Assembly (NCBI GenBank): GCA_030848545.1
Contig: JAVDCA010000019.1
Location: 1 to 64,000 of the forward strand
Direction: 5' to 3'
Source of the DNA: Astrobacterium formosum
GTDB taxonomy: Bacteria > Pseudomonadota > Alphaproteobacteria > Rhizobiales > Xanthobacteraceae
DNA: 64,000 bases
Each line of letters starts with the position of its first letter. Positions within the stretch are counted from its first letter, which is position 1. Made by a program: the position numbers and the translations under genes. The notes beneath the pieces were generated by a model that was not told the DNA's origin, did no database searches, and was given only the letters and a program-made list of their open reading frames with translations. This document shows, one piece after another, positions 43,321 to 53,468 of this stretch.

Positions 43321-44495
43321 GGCGATTCCCACGGCAGGCGGACCGTCGCGGTCGCATAGGCGACGAGACCCTCGCACCGGCCGGTGAACCCCATCTTCTC
43401 GCTCGTCGTCGCCTTGACGGCGACCCGGTCGACGGCGATGCCGGCGATCTCGGCGATCCTCTGGCGCATCGCATCCCGGTGCGGGCCGACTTTTGGGGCT
43501 TCGCACACGACGGTGACGTCGAGATGCATGAGGCGGCCGCCACGGGCGGCGAGGCGCTCGACCGCGAATTTCAAGAACCGGTCCGAGGAGGCGCCCTTCC
43601 ATTGCGGGTCGGAGGGCGGAAAATGCGCCCCGATATCGCCGTCGGCCAGCGCCCCGAGGATGGCGTCGACCGCCGCATGGAGCACCACGTCGGCATCGGA
43701 ATGGCCGACGACACCCTGGGTGTGGGGGATCTTCAGTCCGCCCAGCCAGACATGGTCGCCCTGCGTGAAGGCGTGCACGTCGTAGCCCGAGCCGACCCTG
43801 ATGTCGCCCAGCGCGGCGAGTTCCCGGGCTTCGTGGCGGGCGAAATCCTGTTGTGTCGTCATCTTGATATTGCCCGTCTCTCCTTCGAACACGGCAACCG
43901 GCAGCCCGGCCCATTCGGCCAAGGCGCCGTCGTCGGTGAAATCAGTCCGCCCGGCTTCCCGAGCGCGCCGGTGCGCGGCGAGAATGAGCTCAAAATCAAA
44001 CGCCTGCGGGGTCTGCACGGCGCGTAGCCGGGCCCGTTCCGGAGTGTGGACGACCCGGTTGTCGGCATCCACCTCCTTGATGGTGTCGCTTACCGCGATG
44101 CCCGGAATGGCGGCACCGCCGCGGCCGGCCGCAATTGCCCGCGAAATCAAGATCTCGGAGGCAAACGGCCGGGCGGCGTCGTGGATCAGCACCACGGCAG
44201 GCCGATGCGGCGCCAGAGCCTCCAGCCCGGCGCACACGGACTCCTGGCGCGTAGCGCCTCCGAAAGCCGGCGTCAGCACGTCGAGCCCGTTGGCGGCGTT
44301 GCGGAACTGGCTTTCGTCGTCGCGGTGAATGACCGGCTGCACGAGGCTCACCTCGGCATGGCGGGTGAAGATCTCCAGGCTCTGCCGCAGCATGGGGGCG
44401 TGCCCCAGCAGCCGGTACTGCTTGGGCCGGTCGCCACCGGCCCGCAGGCCACGGCCTCCCGCCACAACGACCACCGCCACCTGATTATCAGCCAT
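43317..44495 (-). CDS. ispDF: Bifunctional IspD/IspF (MEP pathway)
   Basis: A 392-residue fusion that catalyses steps 3 and 5 of non-mevalonate isoprenoid synthesis: MEP cytidylyltransferase and MECDP synthase. IspD part (1-230): [29 protein letters not shown] and DDGALAEW. IspF part (from about 231): [46 protein letters not shown], and [16 protein letters not shown]. Fusion of ispD and ispF is typical of alphaproteobacteria. A GTG at 44498 directly precedes the ATG. Confidence 0.96.
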   Translation of the reverse strand: MADNQVAVVVVAGGRGLRAGGDRPKQYRLLGHAPMLRQSLEIFTRHAEVSLVQPVIHRDDESQFRNAANGLDVLTPAFGGATRQESVCAGLEALAPHRPAVVLIHDAARPFASEILISRAIAAGRGGAAIPGIAVSDTIKEVDADNRVVHTPERARLRAVQTPQAFDFELILAAHRRAREAGRTDFTDDGALAEWAGLPVAVFEGETGNIKMTTQQDFARHEARELAALGDIRVGSGYDVHAFTQGDHVWLGGLKIPHTQGVVGHSDADVVLHAAVDAILGALADGDIGAHFPPSDPQWKGASSDRFLKFAVERLAARGGRLMHLDVTVVCEAPKVGPHRDAMRQRIAEIAGIAVDRVAVKATTSEKMGFTGRCEGLVAYATATVRLPWESP

Positions 44496-44668
44496 CACGC
44501 CGCCCCGCTCAATCGGTTGCCTCGCCGTTTAGCCCGACCATTCGGCGGGCACAATGCCCACAAAATTGCTCGCCAGAGACCAATCGGGACACGAAGTTGT
44601 GCGATGCAGCACTTGCTTTGGGCCAGGAATTGGCTAATCTCTAAGCAATCTGTTTCTTAGCCTAAAAC

Positions 44669-45721
44669 ATGGGCATGCCCTTGACGCCCACCGAGCGCCC
44701 TGTACCCGAGCCGCTTGCCATCGGCAATATCGTGTTGGCCAATCGCGTGATCCTCGCCCCCATGTCGGGAGTGAGCGATGCGCCGTTCCGCCGTCTGGTG
44801 GCGCGCCTGGGCGCCGGTCTGGTCGTGTCCGAAATGACCGCCTGCGCGGCGCTCGCCAACGGCCGGCGTGACATGAAGCTGCGCGTCGAAGGGCATGGGG
44901 TCGGCATCCACGTGGTTCAGATCGCCGGTTGCGAGGCCCGCTGGATGGCCGAGGGGGCGCGCATCGCCGCCGACGCCGGCGCCCAGATCATCGACATCAA
45001 CATGGGGTGCCCGGCGAAGCACGTCGCCAACAAGCAGGCGGGCTCGGCGCTCATGCGCGACCTCGACCATGCACTGGCGCTCGTCGCCGCGACCGTCGCG
45101 GCGGTGCCGGTGCCGGTCACGCTCAAGATGCGGCTCGGCTGGGACGAGCGTTCTAAGAACGCGCCCGAGTTGGCCCTTCGCGCCGAGGCGGCCGGCGTCA
45201 AGCTGATCACCGTGCACGGGCGCACGCGCTGCCAGTTCTACAAGGGCAGGGCCGATTGGAGCGCGGTGCGCGACGTCAAGGAGGCGGTATCGGTCCCGGT
45301 CGTCGTCAATGGCGACATTACCTCGTTCGCGGAAGCCGAGGCGGCGCTCGCCGCCTCCGGCGCCGATGCGGTGATGATCGGCCGTGGCGCCCAGGGGCGG
45401 CCGTGGTTTCCGGGTCAGCTCGCCCGCCATCTCGCCGGACCCGGTACCGGCAGCGAGGAGGCGCCGGCGCTCGAGGAGCAGATCGCCATCCTGACCACGC
45501 TCTACGACGAGGTTCTGGTCCACTATGGCCGCAGGATCGGAATCAAGCATGCCCGCAAGCACCTGACCTGGGGCTTTGACGCCGCCTTGGCGACAGTGGG
45601 CGCCAATCCTGAGGATTTTTCCACAATTCGTCGCGCCGTCCTGACCTCGCAGGAGCCCGACGACGTTCGTCGTCGCCTCGTTGACGCGTTCGATCACTTG
45701 TCCCGGAGGGCCGCCGCATGA
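44669..45721 (+). CDS. dusB: tRNA-dihydrouridine synthase
   Basis: A 350-residue flavin enzyme that reduces uridines in tRNA D-loops. The TIM-barrel signatures [24 protein letters not shown] with the catalytic Cys114, and KMRLGWDE are present, and [15 protein letters not shown] binds tRNA. As in other alphaproteobacteria it begins the ntr operon; its stop overlaps the ntrB start (ATGA), consistent with coupling. The nitrogen-regulator operons of enteric bacteria have the related gene order dusB-fis. Confidence 0.95.
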   Translation: MGMPLTPTERPVPEPLAIGNIVLANRVILAPMSGVSDAPFRRLVARLGAGLVVSEMTACAALANGRRDMKLRVEGHGVGIHVVQIAGCEARWMAEGARIAADAGAQIIDINMGCPAKHVANKQAGSALMRDLDHALALVAATVAAVPVPVTLKMRLGWDERSKNAPELALRAEAAGVKLITVHGRTRCQFYKGRADWSAVRDVKEAVSVPVVVNGDITSFAEAEAALAASGADAVMIGRGAQGRPWFPGQLARHLAGPGTGSEEAPALEEQIAILTTLYDEVLVHYGRRIGIKHARKHLTWGFDAALATVGANPEDFSTIRRAVLTSQEPDDVRRRLVDAFDHLSRRAAA

Positions 45722-46851
45722 GCTTCGCGGAAAGCCATACGCCTGCCTCGCGCGCATCCGCCGCCGAAGCCGTGCTCAATTCGCTGCCGCATACGGTCGT
45801 GGTGGTTGGCCCGGACGGCCGCATCGCCGACGCCAATGTGGCGGCCGAATCCTTTTTCGAAGCCTCCGTGACCATGCTGCGGCGGCACTATCTGCGCGAC
45901 TTCGTGCCGTTCGGCAGTCCGCTGCTGGCGCTCGTCGAGCAGGTGCGGGCGCGCGGTGCCGCCGTCAACGAATACAAGGTCGACCTCGGCACGCCGCGCC
46001 TGCCGGGCGATCGCATCGTCGACCTGCATGTGGCACCGGTCCCCGAGCGCGCCGGCCACGTGGTCGTCATGCTGCAGGAACGCACCATCGCCGACAAGAT
46101 GGACCGGCAGCTCACCCATCGGGGCGCCGCCCGCTCGGTAATCGCGCTTGCCGCCATGCTGGCGCACGAGATCAAGAACCCGCTGTCGGGTATCCGCGGC
46201 GCCGCCCAGCTCCTCGAACAGTCGGCCGATGACGACGACCGCACACTGACACGGCTGATCTGCGACGAGGCCGACCGCATCGTCAAGCTCGTGGATCGCA
46301 TGGAAGTGTTCGCCGACGAGCGGCCGGTCGAACGCGAGCCCGTCAACATCCATGCGGTGCTCGAGCACGTGAAGCGGCTCGCCCAGTCTGGCTTCGCGCG
46401 CCACATCCGCTTCATCGAAGAATACGATCCCTCGCTCCCGCCCGTGCTCGCCAATCGCGACCAACTCGTCCAGGTTTTCCTCAACCTGGTCAAGAACGCC
46501 ACCGAGTCGATCGGCCACGACGCGAACGACGGCGAAATCCAGCTCACCACCGCGTTCCGGCCCGGCGTGCGCCTGTCTTTGCCAGGCAGCAAGGCGCGGG
46601 TGTCGCTGCCGATGGAGTTCTGCATCAAGGACAACGGACCGGGTGTGCCGGCGGACCTGATGCCGCATCTGTTCGACCCGTTCGTGACGACCAAGCCGAC
46701 CGGTTCTGGCCTGGGACTTGCTCTTGTCGCCAAGATCGTCGGCGATCATGGCGGCATCATCGAATGTGAATCGCAGCCGCGTCGCACGGTGTTTCGCGTG
46801 CTGATGCCGAAATTCACGGGTTACGGCGCCGAGCCGGGCGGTGGAACCTGA
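45718..46851 (+). CDS. ntrB: Nitrogen regulation sensor histidine kinase NtrB
   Basis: A 377-residue cytoplasmic kinase that phosphorylates or dephosphorylates NtrC under PII (GlnB) control. Residues 15-125 are a PAS domain; the H-box is [19 protein letters not shown] with His150; the N-box is [13 protein letters not shown] and the G-boxes include IKDNGPGVP and [16 protein letters not shown]. No membrane segments. The genes dusB-ntrB-ntrC lie head-to-tail with overlaps or 11-base gaps. Confidence 0.96.
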   Translation: MSFAESHTPASRASAAEAVLNSLPHTVVVVGPDGRIADANVAAESFFEASVTMLRRHYLRDFVPFGSPLLALVEQVRARGAAVNEYKVDLGTPRLPGDRIVDLHVAPVPERAGHVVVMLQERTIADKMDRQLTHRGAARSVIALAAMLAHEIKNPLSGIRGAAQLLEQSADDDDRTLTRLICDEADRIVKLVDRMEVFADERPVEREPVNIHAVLEHVKRLAQSGFARHIRFIEEYDPSLPPVLANRDQLVQVFLNLVKNATESIGHDANDGEIQLTTAFRPGVRLSLPGSKARVSLPMEFCIKDNGPGVPADLMPHLFDPFVTTKPTGSGLGLALVAKIVGDHGGIIECESQPRRTVFRVLMPKFTGYGAEPGGGT

Positions 46852-46862
46852 GAGGAGTTGAA

Positions 46863-48305
46863 ATGCCCGCGGGATGCATTTTGGTTGCGGATGACGATGC
46901 TGCCATCCGCACCGTCCTCAACCAGGCGCTGTCGCGCGCCGGTTACGAGGTCCGGTCGACCAGCAATGCCACCACCTTGTGGCGCTGGGTCAGCCAGGGG
47001 GAGGGCGACCTCGTCATCACCGACGTCGTCATGCCCGACGAGAACGCCTTCGACCTCCTGCCGCGCATCAAGAAATTACGGCCCGATCTGCCGATCGTGG
47101 TCATGAGCGCACAGAACACCTTCATGACGGCGATCCGCGCCTCCGAACGCGGAGCCTACGAATATCTGCCGAAGCCGTTCGATCTCAAGGAACTGATCGC
47201 CATCGTGGGTCGGGCACTGTCGGAGCCCAAGGAGCGGCCCCGCACTGACGCACCCGCCGAGGACTTCGACCAGATCCCGCTGGTCGGCCGCTCACCGGCG
47301 ATGCAGGATATCTACCGCGTGCTGGCGCGCCTGATGCAGACCGACCTGACGGTGATGATCACCGGCGAGTCCGGTACCGGCAAGGAGCTGGTGGCGCGCG
47401 CCCTGCACGATTACGGCAAGCGCAAGTCGGGTCCGTTCGTCGCCATCAACATGGCGGCGATCCCGCGCGACCTGATCGAATCGGAACTGTTCGGGCACGA
47501 GAAGGGCGCCTTCACGGGAGCCAATGCCCGCTCGTCGGGACGCTTCGAGCAGGCGGAAAGCGGCACCCTGTTCCTGGACGAGATCGGCGACATGCCCATG
47601 GAGGCGCAGACGCGTCTCCTGCGCGTGCTCCAACAGGGCGAGTACACGACGGTCGGTGGCCGCACGCCCATCAAGACCGACGTGCGCATCGTCGCGGCCA
47701 CCAACAAGGACCTGCGGGTGCTCATCCAGCAGGGGCTCTTCCGCGAGGACCTGTTCTTCCGACTGAACGTGGTGCCGCTACGGCTGCCGCCCCTGCGGGA
47801 GCGCAGCGAGGACATCCCCGACCTCATCCGCCATTTCTTCGCCATCGCCGAGAAGGAAGGCCTGCCGACCAAGCAGATCGAACCTCTGGCCCTCGATCGC
47901 CTCAAGCGCCATCGCTGGCCCGGCAATGTGCGCGAGCTGGAGAATCTCGCCCGCAGGTTGGCCGCCCTTTATCCACAGGAAACCATCACCGCCGCGGTCA
48001 TCGAGGGCGAGCTGGCACAGCCGTCCATGCCGGTCGGCGGGGACGAACCCCAGTCCGACGAAAGCCTTTCGTCGGCGGTGGAGCGCCACCTGATCCGCTA
48101 CTTTTCCGGCTTCGACGACGGCCTGCCGCCGCCCGGCCTCTACCACCGTATCCTGCGGGAGATCGAATACCCACTTCTGTCGGCCGCCCTGGCGGCGACG
48201 CGCGGCAACCAGATACGTGCCGCCGACCTGCTCGGCGTCAATCGGAACACGCTGCGCAAGAAGATCCGGGATCTCGACATCCAGATCATCCGGACCGGCG
48301 GCTGA
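46863..48305 (+). CDS. ntrC: Nitrogen regulation response regulator NtrC
   Basis: A 480-residue sigma-54 activator. Receiver domain with D54 in [11 protein letters not shown]-type context (VITDVVMP); AAA+ domain with Walker [15 protein letters not shown], the sigma-54 contact loop [13 protein letters not shown] and Walker [14 protein letters not shown]-terminal Fis-type helix-turn-helix [23 protein letters not shown]. All residues needed for sigma-54 activation are present. GGAG precedes the ATG. Downstream 225 bases separate it from ntrY. Confidence 0.97.
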   Translation: MPAGCILVADDDAAIRTVLNQALSRAGYEVRSTSNATTLWRWVSQGEGDLVITDVVMPDENAFDLLPRIKKLRPDLPIVVMSAQNTFMTAIRASERGAYEYLPKPFDLKELIAIVGRALSEPKERPRTDAPAEDFDQIPLVGRSPAMQDIYRVLARLMQTDLTVMITGESGTGKELVARALHDYGKRKSGPFVAINMAAIPRDLIESELFGHEKGAFTGANARSSGRFEQAESGTLFLDEIGDMPMEAQTRLLRVLQQGEYTTVGGRTPIKTDVRIVAATNKDLRVLIQQGLFREDLFFRLNVVPLRLPPLRERSEDIPDLIRHFFAIAEKEGLPTKQIEPLALDRLKRHRWPGNVRELENLARRLAALYPQETITAAVIEGELAQPSMPVGGDEPQSDESLSSAVERHLIRYFSGFDDGLPPPGLYHRILREIEYPLLSAALAATRGNQIRAADLLGVNRNTLRKKIRDLDIQIIRTGG

Positions 48306-48530
48306 CCCCCTTCTGAGCGTCCCGGTGCCTGCGAGACAAGATCGGACCGCCCGTTGCCCCCTGGGGGCGCCGGGCCGCTGGGCCGACGGCGGGATAGCGG
48401 CAATTTAGGCACAGGCCCGCCCCGGATTAGTCTCAATTAGGCAACATTGTTGTAGAAAAGCATCACCACTGCTTCCGAGCAGCACGGCCAGACCTCCCAT
48501 TCGGGGAGTTCGAACCCGCCTAGGGAAAGC

Positions 48531-50780
48531 ATGACCACAGCCGACGAGGCCTCCCCAGCCGCATTGATGAGCCCTGCGCGTCCTGGCCCGGTGCGTCGCA
48601 TCATCGGTCCGGCCGCCGTGGTTCTGGCGCTGCTGTGCGCGCTCGTCACCTTTCTGGTCCTTGCCGGCCTGACGCCGATCGCCCCCACCAGTCAGGTCGT
48701 CATCACCCTGCTGGCCGCCGACGGCCTCACCGGGCTGCTCCTGGTCATCATCATCAGCCGCGAGGTCTGGCAGATCGTCCAGGCGCGCCGCCGCGGCCGC
48801 GCCGGCGCCCGCCTGCACGTGCGTATCGTCGGCCTGTTCTCGGTGATCGCCGCCGCGCCGGCGATTCTCGTCGCTATCGTGGCCAGCGTCACCCTCGATC
48901 GCGGCCTCGACCGTTTCTTCTCGACCCGCACGCGCGCCGTCATCGAGAATTCGCTGATGGTCGCCGAAGCCTATGTGCGCGAGCACGCCGGCCTCATCCG
49001 CGGCGACACCATCGCGATGGCCAATGATCTCTCGCGCGCCAAGCCGCTGTTCGACCAGGATCGCGAACGCTTTCGCCAGCTTCTGACAGCCCAGAGCTCG
49101 ATCCGTGGGCTGCCGGGCGCCATGATGATCCACGGCGATCGTTCGGTCGTCGAGAAGTCGAACCTGACGCCGCAGGTCGATTTCGTGTTGCCGACTCCGG
49201 CAGCACTCGCCAATGTGGCCACCGACGAGCCGCAGGTCGCCCTCATCGGCGGCGCCAACTATGTCGCCGCCATCATCAAGCTACGCGAGTTTGAGGACAC
49301 GTTCCTCTACGTGGCGCGCCCGCTCGACCCACGGGTGGTGTCGCAATTGCGGGAAACCCGCACCAGCATCGGCCAGTATGCCGAGCTCGAGGCCCGTCGC
49401 GTCGGGGTCCAGATCGCCTTCGCGCTGATGTTCACCGTCATCGCCCTGACGGTGCTGTTGTCGGCTGTGTGGATCGGACTGTCCTTCGCCAACCTCCTGG
49501 TGGCGCCGATCCGCCGGCTGATCGGTGCCGCCGATCTCGTCTCCACCGGCAACCTGTACGTTCAGGTGCCGGTGCGGCCATCCGAGGGCGATCTCGCCCA
49601 GCTCGGCGAGACCTTCAACAAGATGACCCAGGAGTTACGCACCCAGCGCGACGACCTCGTGCGCGCGAGCGACGTCATCGACAGCCGCCGCCGCTTCACC
49701 GAAGCGGTGCTCGCGGGCGCCAGCGCCGGCGTCATCGGGGTCGACGACGCCGGGCAGATCAGCATCCTCAACCGGTCCGCCGAACGCCTGATCGGCGCCG
49801 GCGAATCCGACCTCCTGGGCCGGCCGCTGCGCGACGTGCTGCCCGAACTCGGCGACATGATCGCCGGGGCGCTGACGGGTGGCCAGCGCCTGATTCCCGG
49901 CCAAATCACTCTCAACCGGGCAGGGCGCGAGCGGATCGTTTCGGTGCGCGTGACGACAGAGCAGTCGGCCGATCCGCAGCATGGTTATGTCGTCACCCTC
50001 GACGACATCACCGAACTCGTGTCCGCCCAACGCACTTCGGCCTGGGCCGACGTCGCCCGGCGCATCGCCCACGAGATCAAGAACCCGCTCACCCCCATCC
50101 AGTTGTCCGCCGAGCGCCTGAAGCGCAAATACGGCAAGGTCATCACCGTCGACCGCGCCATATTCGAGCAATGCACCGATACCATCATCCGCCAGGTGGA
50201 CGACATCAGGCGCATGGTGGACGAGTTCTCGCGTTTCTCGCGTATGCCGAAGCCGGTCATGGCCATGGAGGACGTGGCCGACACCGTCCGCCAGGTCGTA
50301 TTCCTCATGCGCGTCGGCCATGCCGACATCGACATCGAAGCCGAGATCGTCGACGACCCGATGCCGGCGCGCATCGACCGCCGCCTGATCTCGCAAGCCC
50401 TGACCAACATCATCAAGAACGCCGCCGAAGCCATATCGGCGGTCTGCGACGGTTCGCAACGCGGGCGCATTCTCGTTCATGCGGCGCGCATTCAGGATCA
50501 CATCGAAATCGACGTCGTCGACAACGGCGTCGGCCTCCCGCAGGAAAATCGCAGCCGTCTCCTGGAACCCTACGTCACCACCCGCGAAAAAGGCACCGGC
50601 CTCGGACTGGCGATCGTCGGCAAGATTCTCGAAGACCACGGCGGCGGCATCGAACTGCGTGACGCATCGGAGAAGATTCCCGGATCGCGTGGCGCGTGGG
50701 TCCGGATGACGATCGCGGTCGAACCGACGGCGCCGACCGACGTCGTCGATCAGACAAAGCCCGAAAACACGACAGGTTGA
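48531..50780 (+). CDS. ntrY: Membrane sensor histidine kinase NtrY
   Basis: A 749-residue inner-membrane kinase paired with NtrX. Three or four transmembrane helices occupy the first 120 residues, followed by a periplasmic/extracytoplasmic loop, another helix near residue 305, a HAMP domain, a PAS domain (about 375-490), and the kinase core: H-box [26 protein letters not shown]-box ALTNIIKNAAEAI, G-boxes VVDNGVGLP and REKGTGLGLAIVGKI. In this group NtrYX responds to nitrogen and redox/oxygen state. The ntrX start follows after 6 bases. Confidence 0.95.
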   Translation: MTTADEASPAALMSPARPGPVRRIIGPAAVVLALLCALVTFLVLAGLTPIAPTSQVVITLLAADGLTGLLLVIIISREVWQIVQARRRGRAGARLHVRIVGLFSVIAAAPAILVAIVASVTLDRGLDRFFSTRTRAVIENSLMVAEAYVREHAGLIRGDTIAMANDLSRAKPLFDQDRERFRQLLTAQSSIRGLPGAMMIHGDRSVVEKSNLTPQVDFVLPTPAALANVATDEPQVALIGGANYVAAIIKLREFEDTFLYVARPLDPRVVSQLRETRTSIGQYAELEARRVGVQIAFALMFTVIALTVLLSAVWIGLSFANLLVAPIRRLIGAADLVSTGNLYVQVPVRPSEGDLAQLGETFNKMTQELRTQRDDLVRASDVIDSRRRFTEAVLAGASAGVIGVDDAGQISILNRSAERLIGAGESDLLGRPLRDVLPELGDMIAGALTGGQRLIPGQITLNRAGRERIVSVRVTTEQSADPQHGYVVTLDDITELVSAQRTSAWADVARRIAHEIKNPLTPIQLSAERLKRKYGKVITVDRAIFEQCTDTIIRQVDDIRRMVDEFSRFSRMPKPVMAMEDVADTVRQVVFLMRVGHADIDIEAEIVDDPMPARIDRRLISQALTNIIKNAAEAISAVCDGSQRGRILVHAARIQDHIEIDVVDNGVGLPQENRSRLLEPYVTTREKGTGLGLAIVGKILEDHGGGIELRDASEKIPGSRGAWVRMTIAVEPTAPTDVVDQTKPENTTG

Positions 50781-50786
50781 AACCAC

Positions 50787-52157
50787 ATGGCGTCCGATAT
50801 TCTCATCGTCGACGACGAAGCCGATATCCGCGATCTGGTGGCCGGCATTCTCCAGGACGAAGGCTACGAGACGCGGACCGCCCGCGACTCCGACGAAGCC
50901 CTGGCGGTCATGAAGGCACGCCGGCCCAACCTGATCTTCCTCGACATCTGGCTGCAGGGTAGCCGGCTCGACGGCCTCCAGCTCCTCGACATCGCCAAGA
51001 ACGAGCATCCCGAAATGCCGGTGGTGATGATCTCCGGGCACGGCAACATCGAGACGGCGGTCGCTGCCATCAGGCAGGGAGCCTACGACTTCATCGAGAA
51101 GCCGTTCAAGGCCGACCGACTCGTCCTGGTCGCCGAACGGGCGCTGGAAAACTCGCGGCTCAAACGCGAGGTGAAGGAACTCAAGCAGCTGGCGCCGTTC
51201 GCCTCCAGCCTGGTGGGACATTCGCCGGCGATCAATCAGCTCCGGCAAACCGTCGAAAAGGTCGCCCCGACCAACAGCCGCATTCTGATCGTCGGTCCGT
51301 CCGGATCCGGCAAGGAACTGGTCGCGCGCACCATTCACGCTCAATCGGGCCGCGCCGATGGTCCCTTCGTGGTCATCAATGCGGCGGCGATCACGCCCGA
51401 GCGCATGGAAGTCGAACTGTTCGGCATCGAGCCGGCGACCAGCGAGGAGTCGCGCAAGATCGGCGCCCTCGAGGAGGCCCATGGCGGCTCGCTGTTCATC
51501 GACGAAATCGCCGACATGCCGCGCGAGACCCAGAACAGGATCCTGCGCGTCCTCGTCGACCAGACCTTCCAGCGCGTCGGAGGCACCAACAAGATCGCGG
51601 TCGACGTGCGCATCGTGTCCTCGACCGCACGCAACCTGGAATCCGAGATCGCCGCCGGCCGCTTCCGCGAGGATCTCTACCATCGTCTGTCGGTGGTGCC
51701 GATCCGGGTGCCGCCGCTCGCGGAGCGCCGCGAGGACATCCCCGAACTCGTCGACTACTTCATGGATCAGATTTCGCTGTCGACCGGCCTGCCTAAGCGG
51801 CGCATCGGCGCCGACGCCATGGCGGTGCTGCAGTCGCACGACTGGCCCGGCAATGTCCGCCAGCTGCGCAACAATGTCGAACGGCTGCTGATCCTGGCGG
51901 GCGGAGAACCAGAAGCTGTGATCAGCGCCAGCATGCTACCGCAGGACGTCGGCTCGATGGTGCCGACCATGCCGCACGGCAATGGCGGCGAGACACTCAT
52001 GGGAATGCCGCTGCGCGAGGCCCGCGAGGCATTCGAAAGGGAGTATCTTCGTGCTCAGATCAGCCGATTCGGCGGCAACATCTCGCGCACGGCTGAATTC
52101 GTCGGCATGGAGCGGTCGGCATTGCACCGGAAGCTCAAGGCCCTTGGAATGGATTGA
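50787..52157 (+). CDS. ntrX: Response regulator NtrX
   Basis: A 456-residue NtrC-family regulator. Receiver D53 is in LIFLDIWLQG; the AAA+ domain has Walker A GPSGSGKELVART and Walker B SLFIDEIADMP; a Fis-type helix-turn-helix ends the protein (RFGGNISRTAEFVGMERSAL). The loop after ELFG reads IEPATSEESRKIGALEE, so the GAFTGA sigma-54 contact motif is missing, as I recall for alphaproteobacterial NtrX. It may therefore regulate without acting as a classical sigma-54 activator. Overlaps an upstream-extended reading of the next gene. Confidence 0.96.
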   Translation: MASDILIVDDEADIRDLVAGILQDEGYETRTARDSDEALAVMKARRPNLIFLDIWLQGSRLDGLQLLDIAKNEHPEMPVVMISGHGNIETAVAAIRQGAYDFIEKPFKADRLVLVAERALENSRLKREVKELKQLAPFASSLVGHSPAINQLRQTVEKVAPTNSRILIVGPSGSGKELVARTIHAQSGRADGPFVVINAAAITPERMEVELFGIEPATSEESRKIGALEEAHGGSLFIDEIADMPRETQNRILRVLVDQTFQRVGGTNKIAVDVRIVSSTARNLESEIAAGRFREDLYHRLSVVPIRVPPLAERREDIPELVDYFMDQISLSTGLPKRRIGADAMAVLQSHDWPGNVRQLRNNVERLLILAGGEPEAVISASMLPQDVGSMVPTMPHGNGGETLMGMPLREAREAFEREYLRAQISRFGGNISRTAEFVGMERSALHRKLKALGMD

Positions 52158-52165
52158 CAGGTTCG

Positions 52166-53023
52166 ATGTCCAGAATTGCCTATGTGAACGGCCGCTATTG
52201 CGTCCACGCGGACGCCGCGGTGCACGTCGAAGATCGCGGCTACCAGTTCGCCGACGGCATCTACGAAGTATGCGAGGTGAGTGAGGGCCGGCTGGTCGAT
52301 GAACGCCGGCACATGGAGCGCCTCAAGCGTTCGCTCTCCGAACTTCGCATTCCAGTTCCCATGTCCATGCCGGCGCTGAGCATCGTCCTGCACGAGACGG
52401 TGCGGCGAAACCGCGTCATTGAAGGTCTTGTCTACGTACAGATCACGCGCGGCGTGGCCCCCCGCGACCACGGATTCCCGCCCGCCGGAACGCCGCCGGC
52501 GCTGGTGGTGACAGCAAAATCCCTCGATCGCGCCCGCATCGACCGGACCGGGCACGACGGTATCACCGTGGTGACGCTGCCCGACAATCGCTGGGAGCGG
52601 GTCGACATCAAGTCCGTCGCCTTGCTGCCGAACGTGCTCGCCAAGCAGACCGCCCGCGAGCGCGGCGCCCGCGAGGCGTGGTTCGTCGACCGCGACGGTC
52701 GCATCACCGAAGGCGCGTCATCCAATGCCTGGATCGTCACGGCGGCGGGCGAACTCGTCACCCGTCCGGCCGATCACGCGATCCTGCGCGGCATCACCCG
52801 CACGGTCCTGCTGGAGGTGATCGCGGCACACGGCCTCACCCTGCAGGAGCGTCCATTTACCGTTGCGGAAGCCTATGCGGCGCGTGAAGCCTTCGTGACA
52901 TCGGCGAGCCAGAGCGTGCAGCCGGTGGTGCGCGTCGATGATCACGTCATCGGCGGAGGAAAACCCGGACCGATCGCGCTCACGTTGCGCAGCAAGTTTC
53001 ACGGGCACACGGAATTCTCCTGA
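52166..53023 (+). CDS. D-amino-acid aminotransferase (class IV, PLP)
   Basis: A 285-residue fold-type IV aminotransferase: [32 protein letters not shown] at the start, the PLP Lys in [21 protein letters not shown], and [14 protein letters not shown]. The motifs fit D-alanine-type transaminases better than branched-chain ones. The slot between ntrX and hfq is conserved in the order. ATG 52166 is preferred over the TTG at 52154 that overlaps ntrX. A role in D-amino acid supply for the cell wall is expected from family knowledge. Confidence 0.9.
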   Translation: MSRIAYVNGRYCVHADAAVHVEDRGYQFADGIYEVCEVSEGRLVDERRHMERLKRSLSELRIPVPMSMPALSIVLHETVRRNRVIEGLVYVQITRGVAPRDHGFPPAGTPPALVVTAKSLDRARIDRTGHDGITVVTLPDNRWERVDIKSVALLPNVLAKQTARERGAREAWFVDRDGRITEGASSNAWIVTAAGELVTRPADHAILRGITRTVLLEVIAAHGLTLQERPFTVAEAYAAREAFVTSASQSVQPVVRVDDHVIGGGKPGPIALTLRSKFHGHTEFS

Positions 53024-53207
53024 TATTCCAAAAGAAAACGCGGCGTGCCAGGGTGCGGTCAAGTTGTCCTTGCGCGGCACACGTTCGTGCCATCTAATAG
53101 ATTCGCCCTCGTCCGAGACGTCCTTGCCCACCGGCGAGGTGGAGCGGCGTGACAAGCGCTCTCGCAGGGAACAGGGGCCCGCGAGTAAAAAAACGGAAAC
53201 AACGGCC

Positions 53208-53468
53208 ATGGCAGCCGAACGAGCACAAAATCTACAAGACACTTTCCTCAATCACGTCCGCAAAAGCAAAATCCCGCTCACGATCTTTCTCGTGAACGGT
53301 GTCAAGCTCCAGGGTGTCGTGACTTGGTTCGACAATTTCTGCGTTCTTCTGCGTCGAGACGGCCACTCGCAATTGGTCTACAAGCACGCCATATCGACCA
53401 TCATGCCGGGTCATCCGATCCAGCTGTTCGAAGGCGCCGAGGAAGCGCCGGTCGGAGACAAGACCTGA
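53208..53468 (+). CDS. hfq: RNA chaperone Hfq
   Basis: An 86-residue Sm-like hexamer subunit that anneals small RNAs to mRNAs. Sm1 reads [21 protein letters not shown] and Sm2 includes [13 protein letters not shown] with the YKHA signature for uridine binding; the N-terminus [14 protein letters not shown] is typical. ATG 53208 is preferred because upstream in-frame codons have no family match. The next gene, hflX, starts immediately after its stop. The gap ahead of it holds GGCAC-N6-GTGCC (53076-53091) and a TAATAG box (53095). Confidence 0.96.
   Translation: MAAERAQNLQDTFLNHVRKSKIPLTIFLVNGVKLQGVVTWFDNFCVLLRRDGHSQLVYKHAISTIMPGHPIQLFEGAEEAPVGDKT

Noticed and set aside
48495-48530. GTTCGAACCC sequence before ntrY resembling a tRNA T-loop
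   Set aside because: No acceptor, D- or anticodon stems can be formed around it; it is simply leader sequence of ntrY.
49635-51839. 734-codon minus-strand open frame opposite ntrY and ntrX
   Set aside because: The sense strand encodes complete kinase and regulator domains; the antisense translation shows no motifs.
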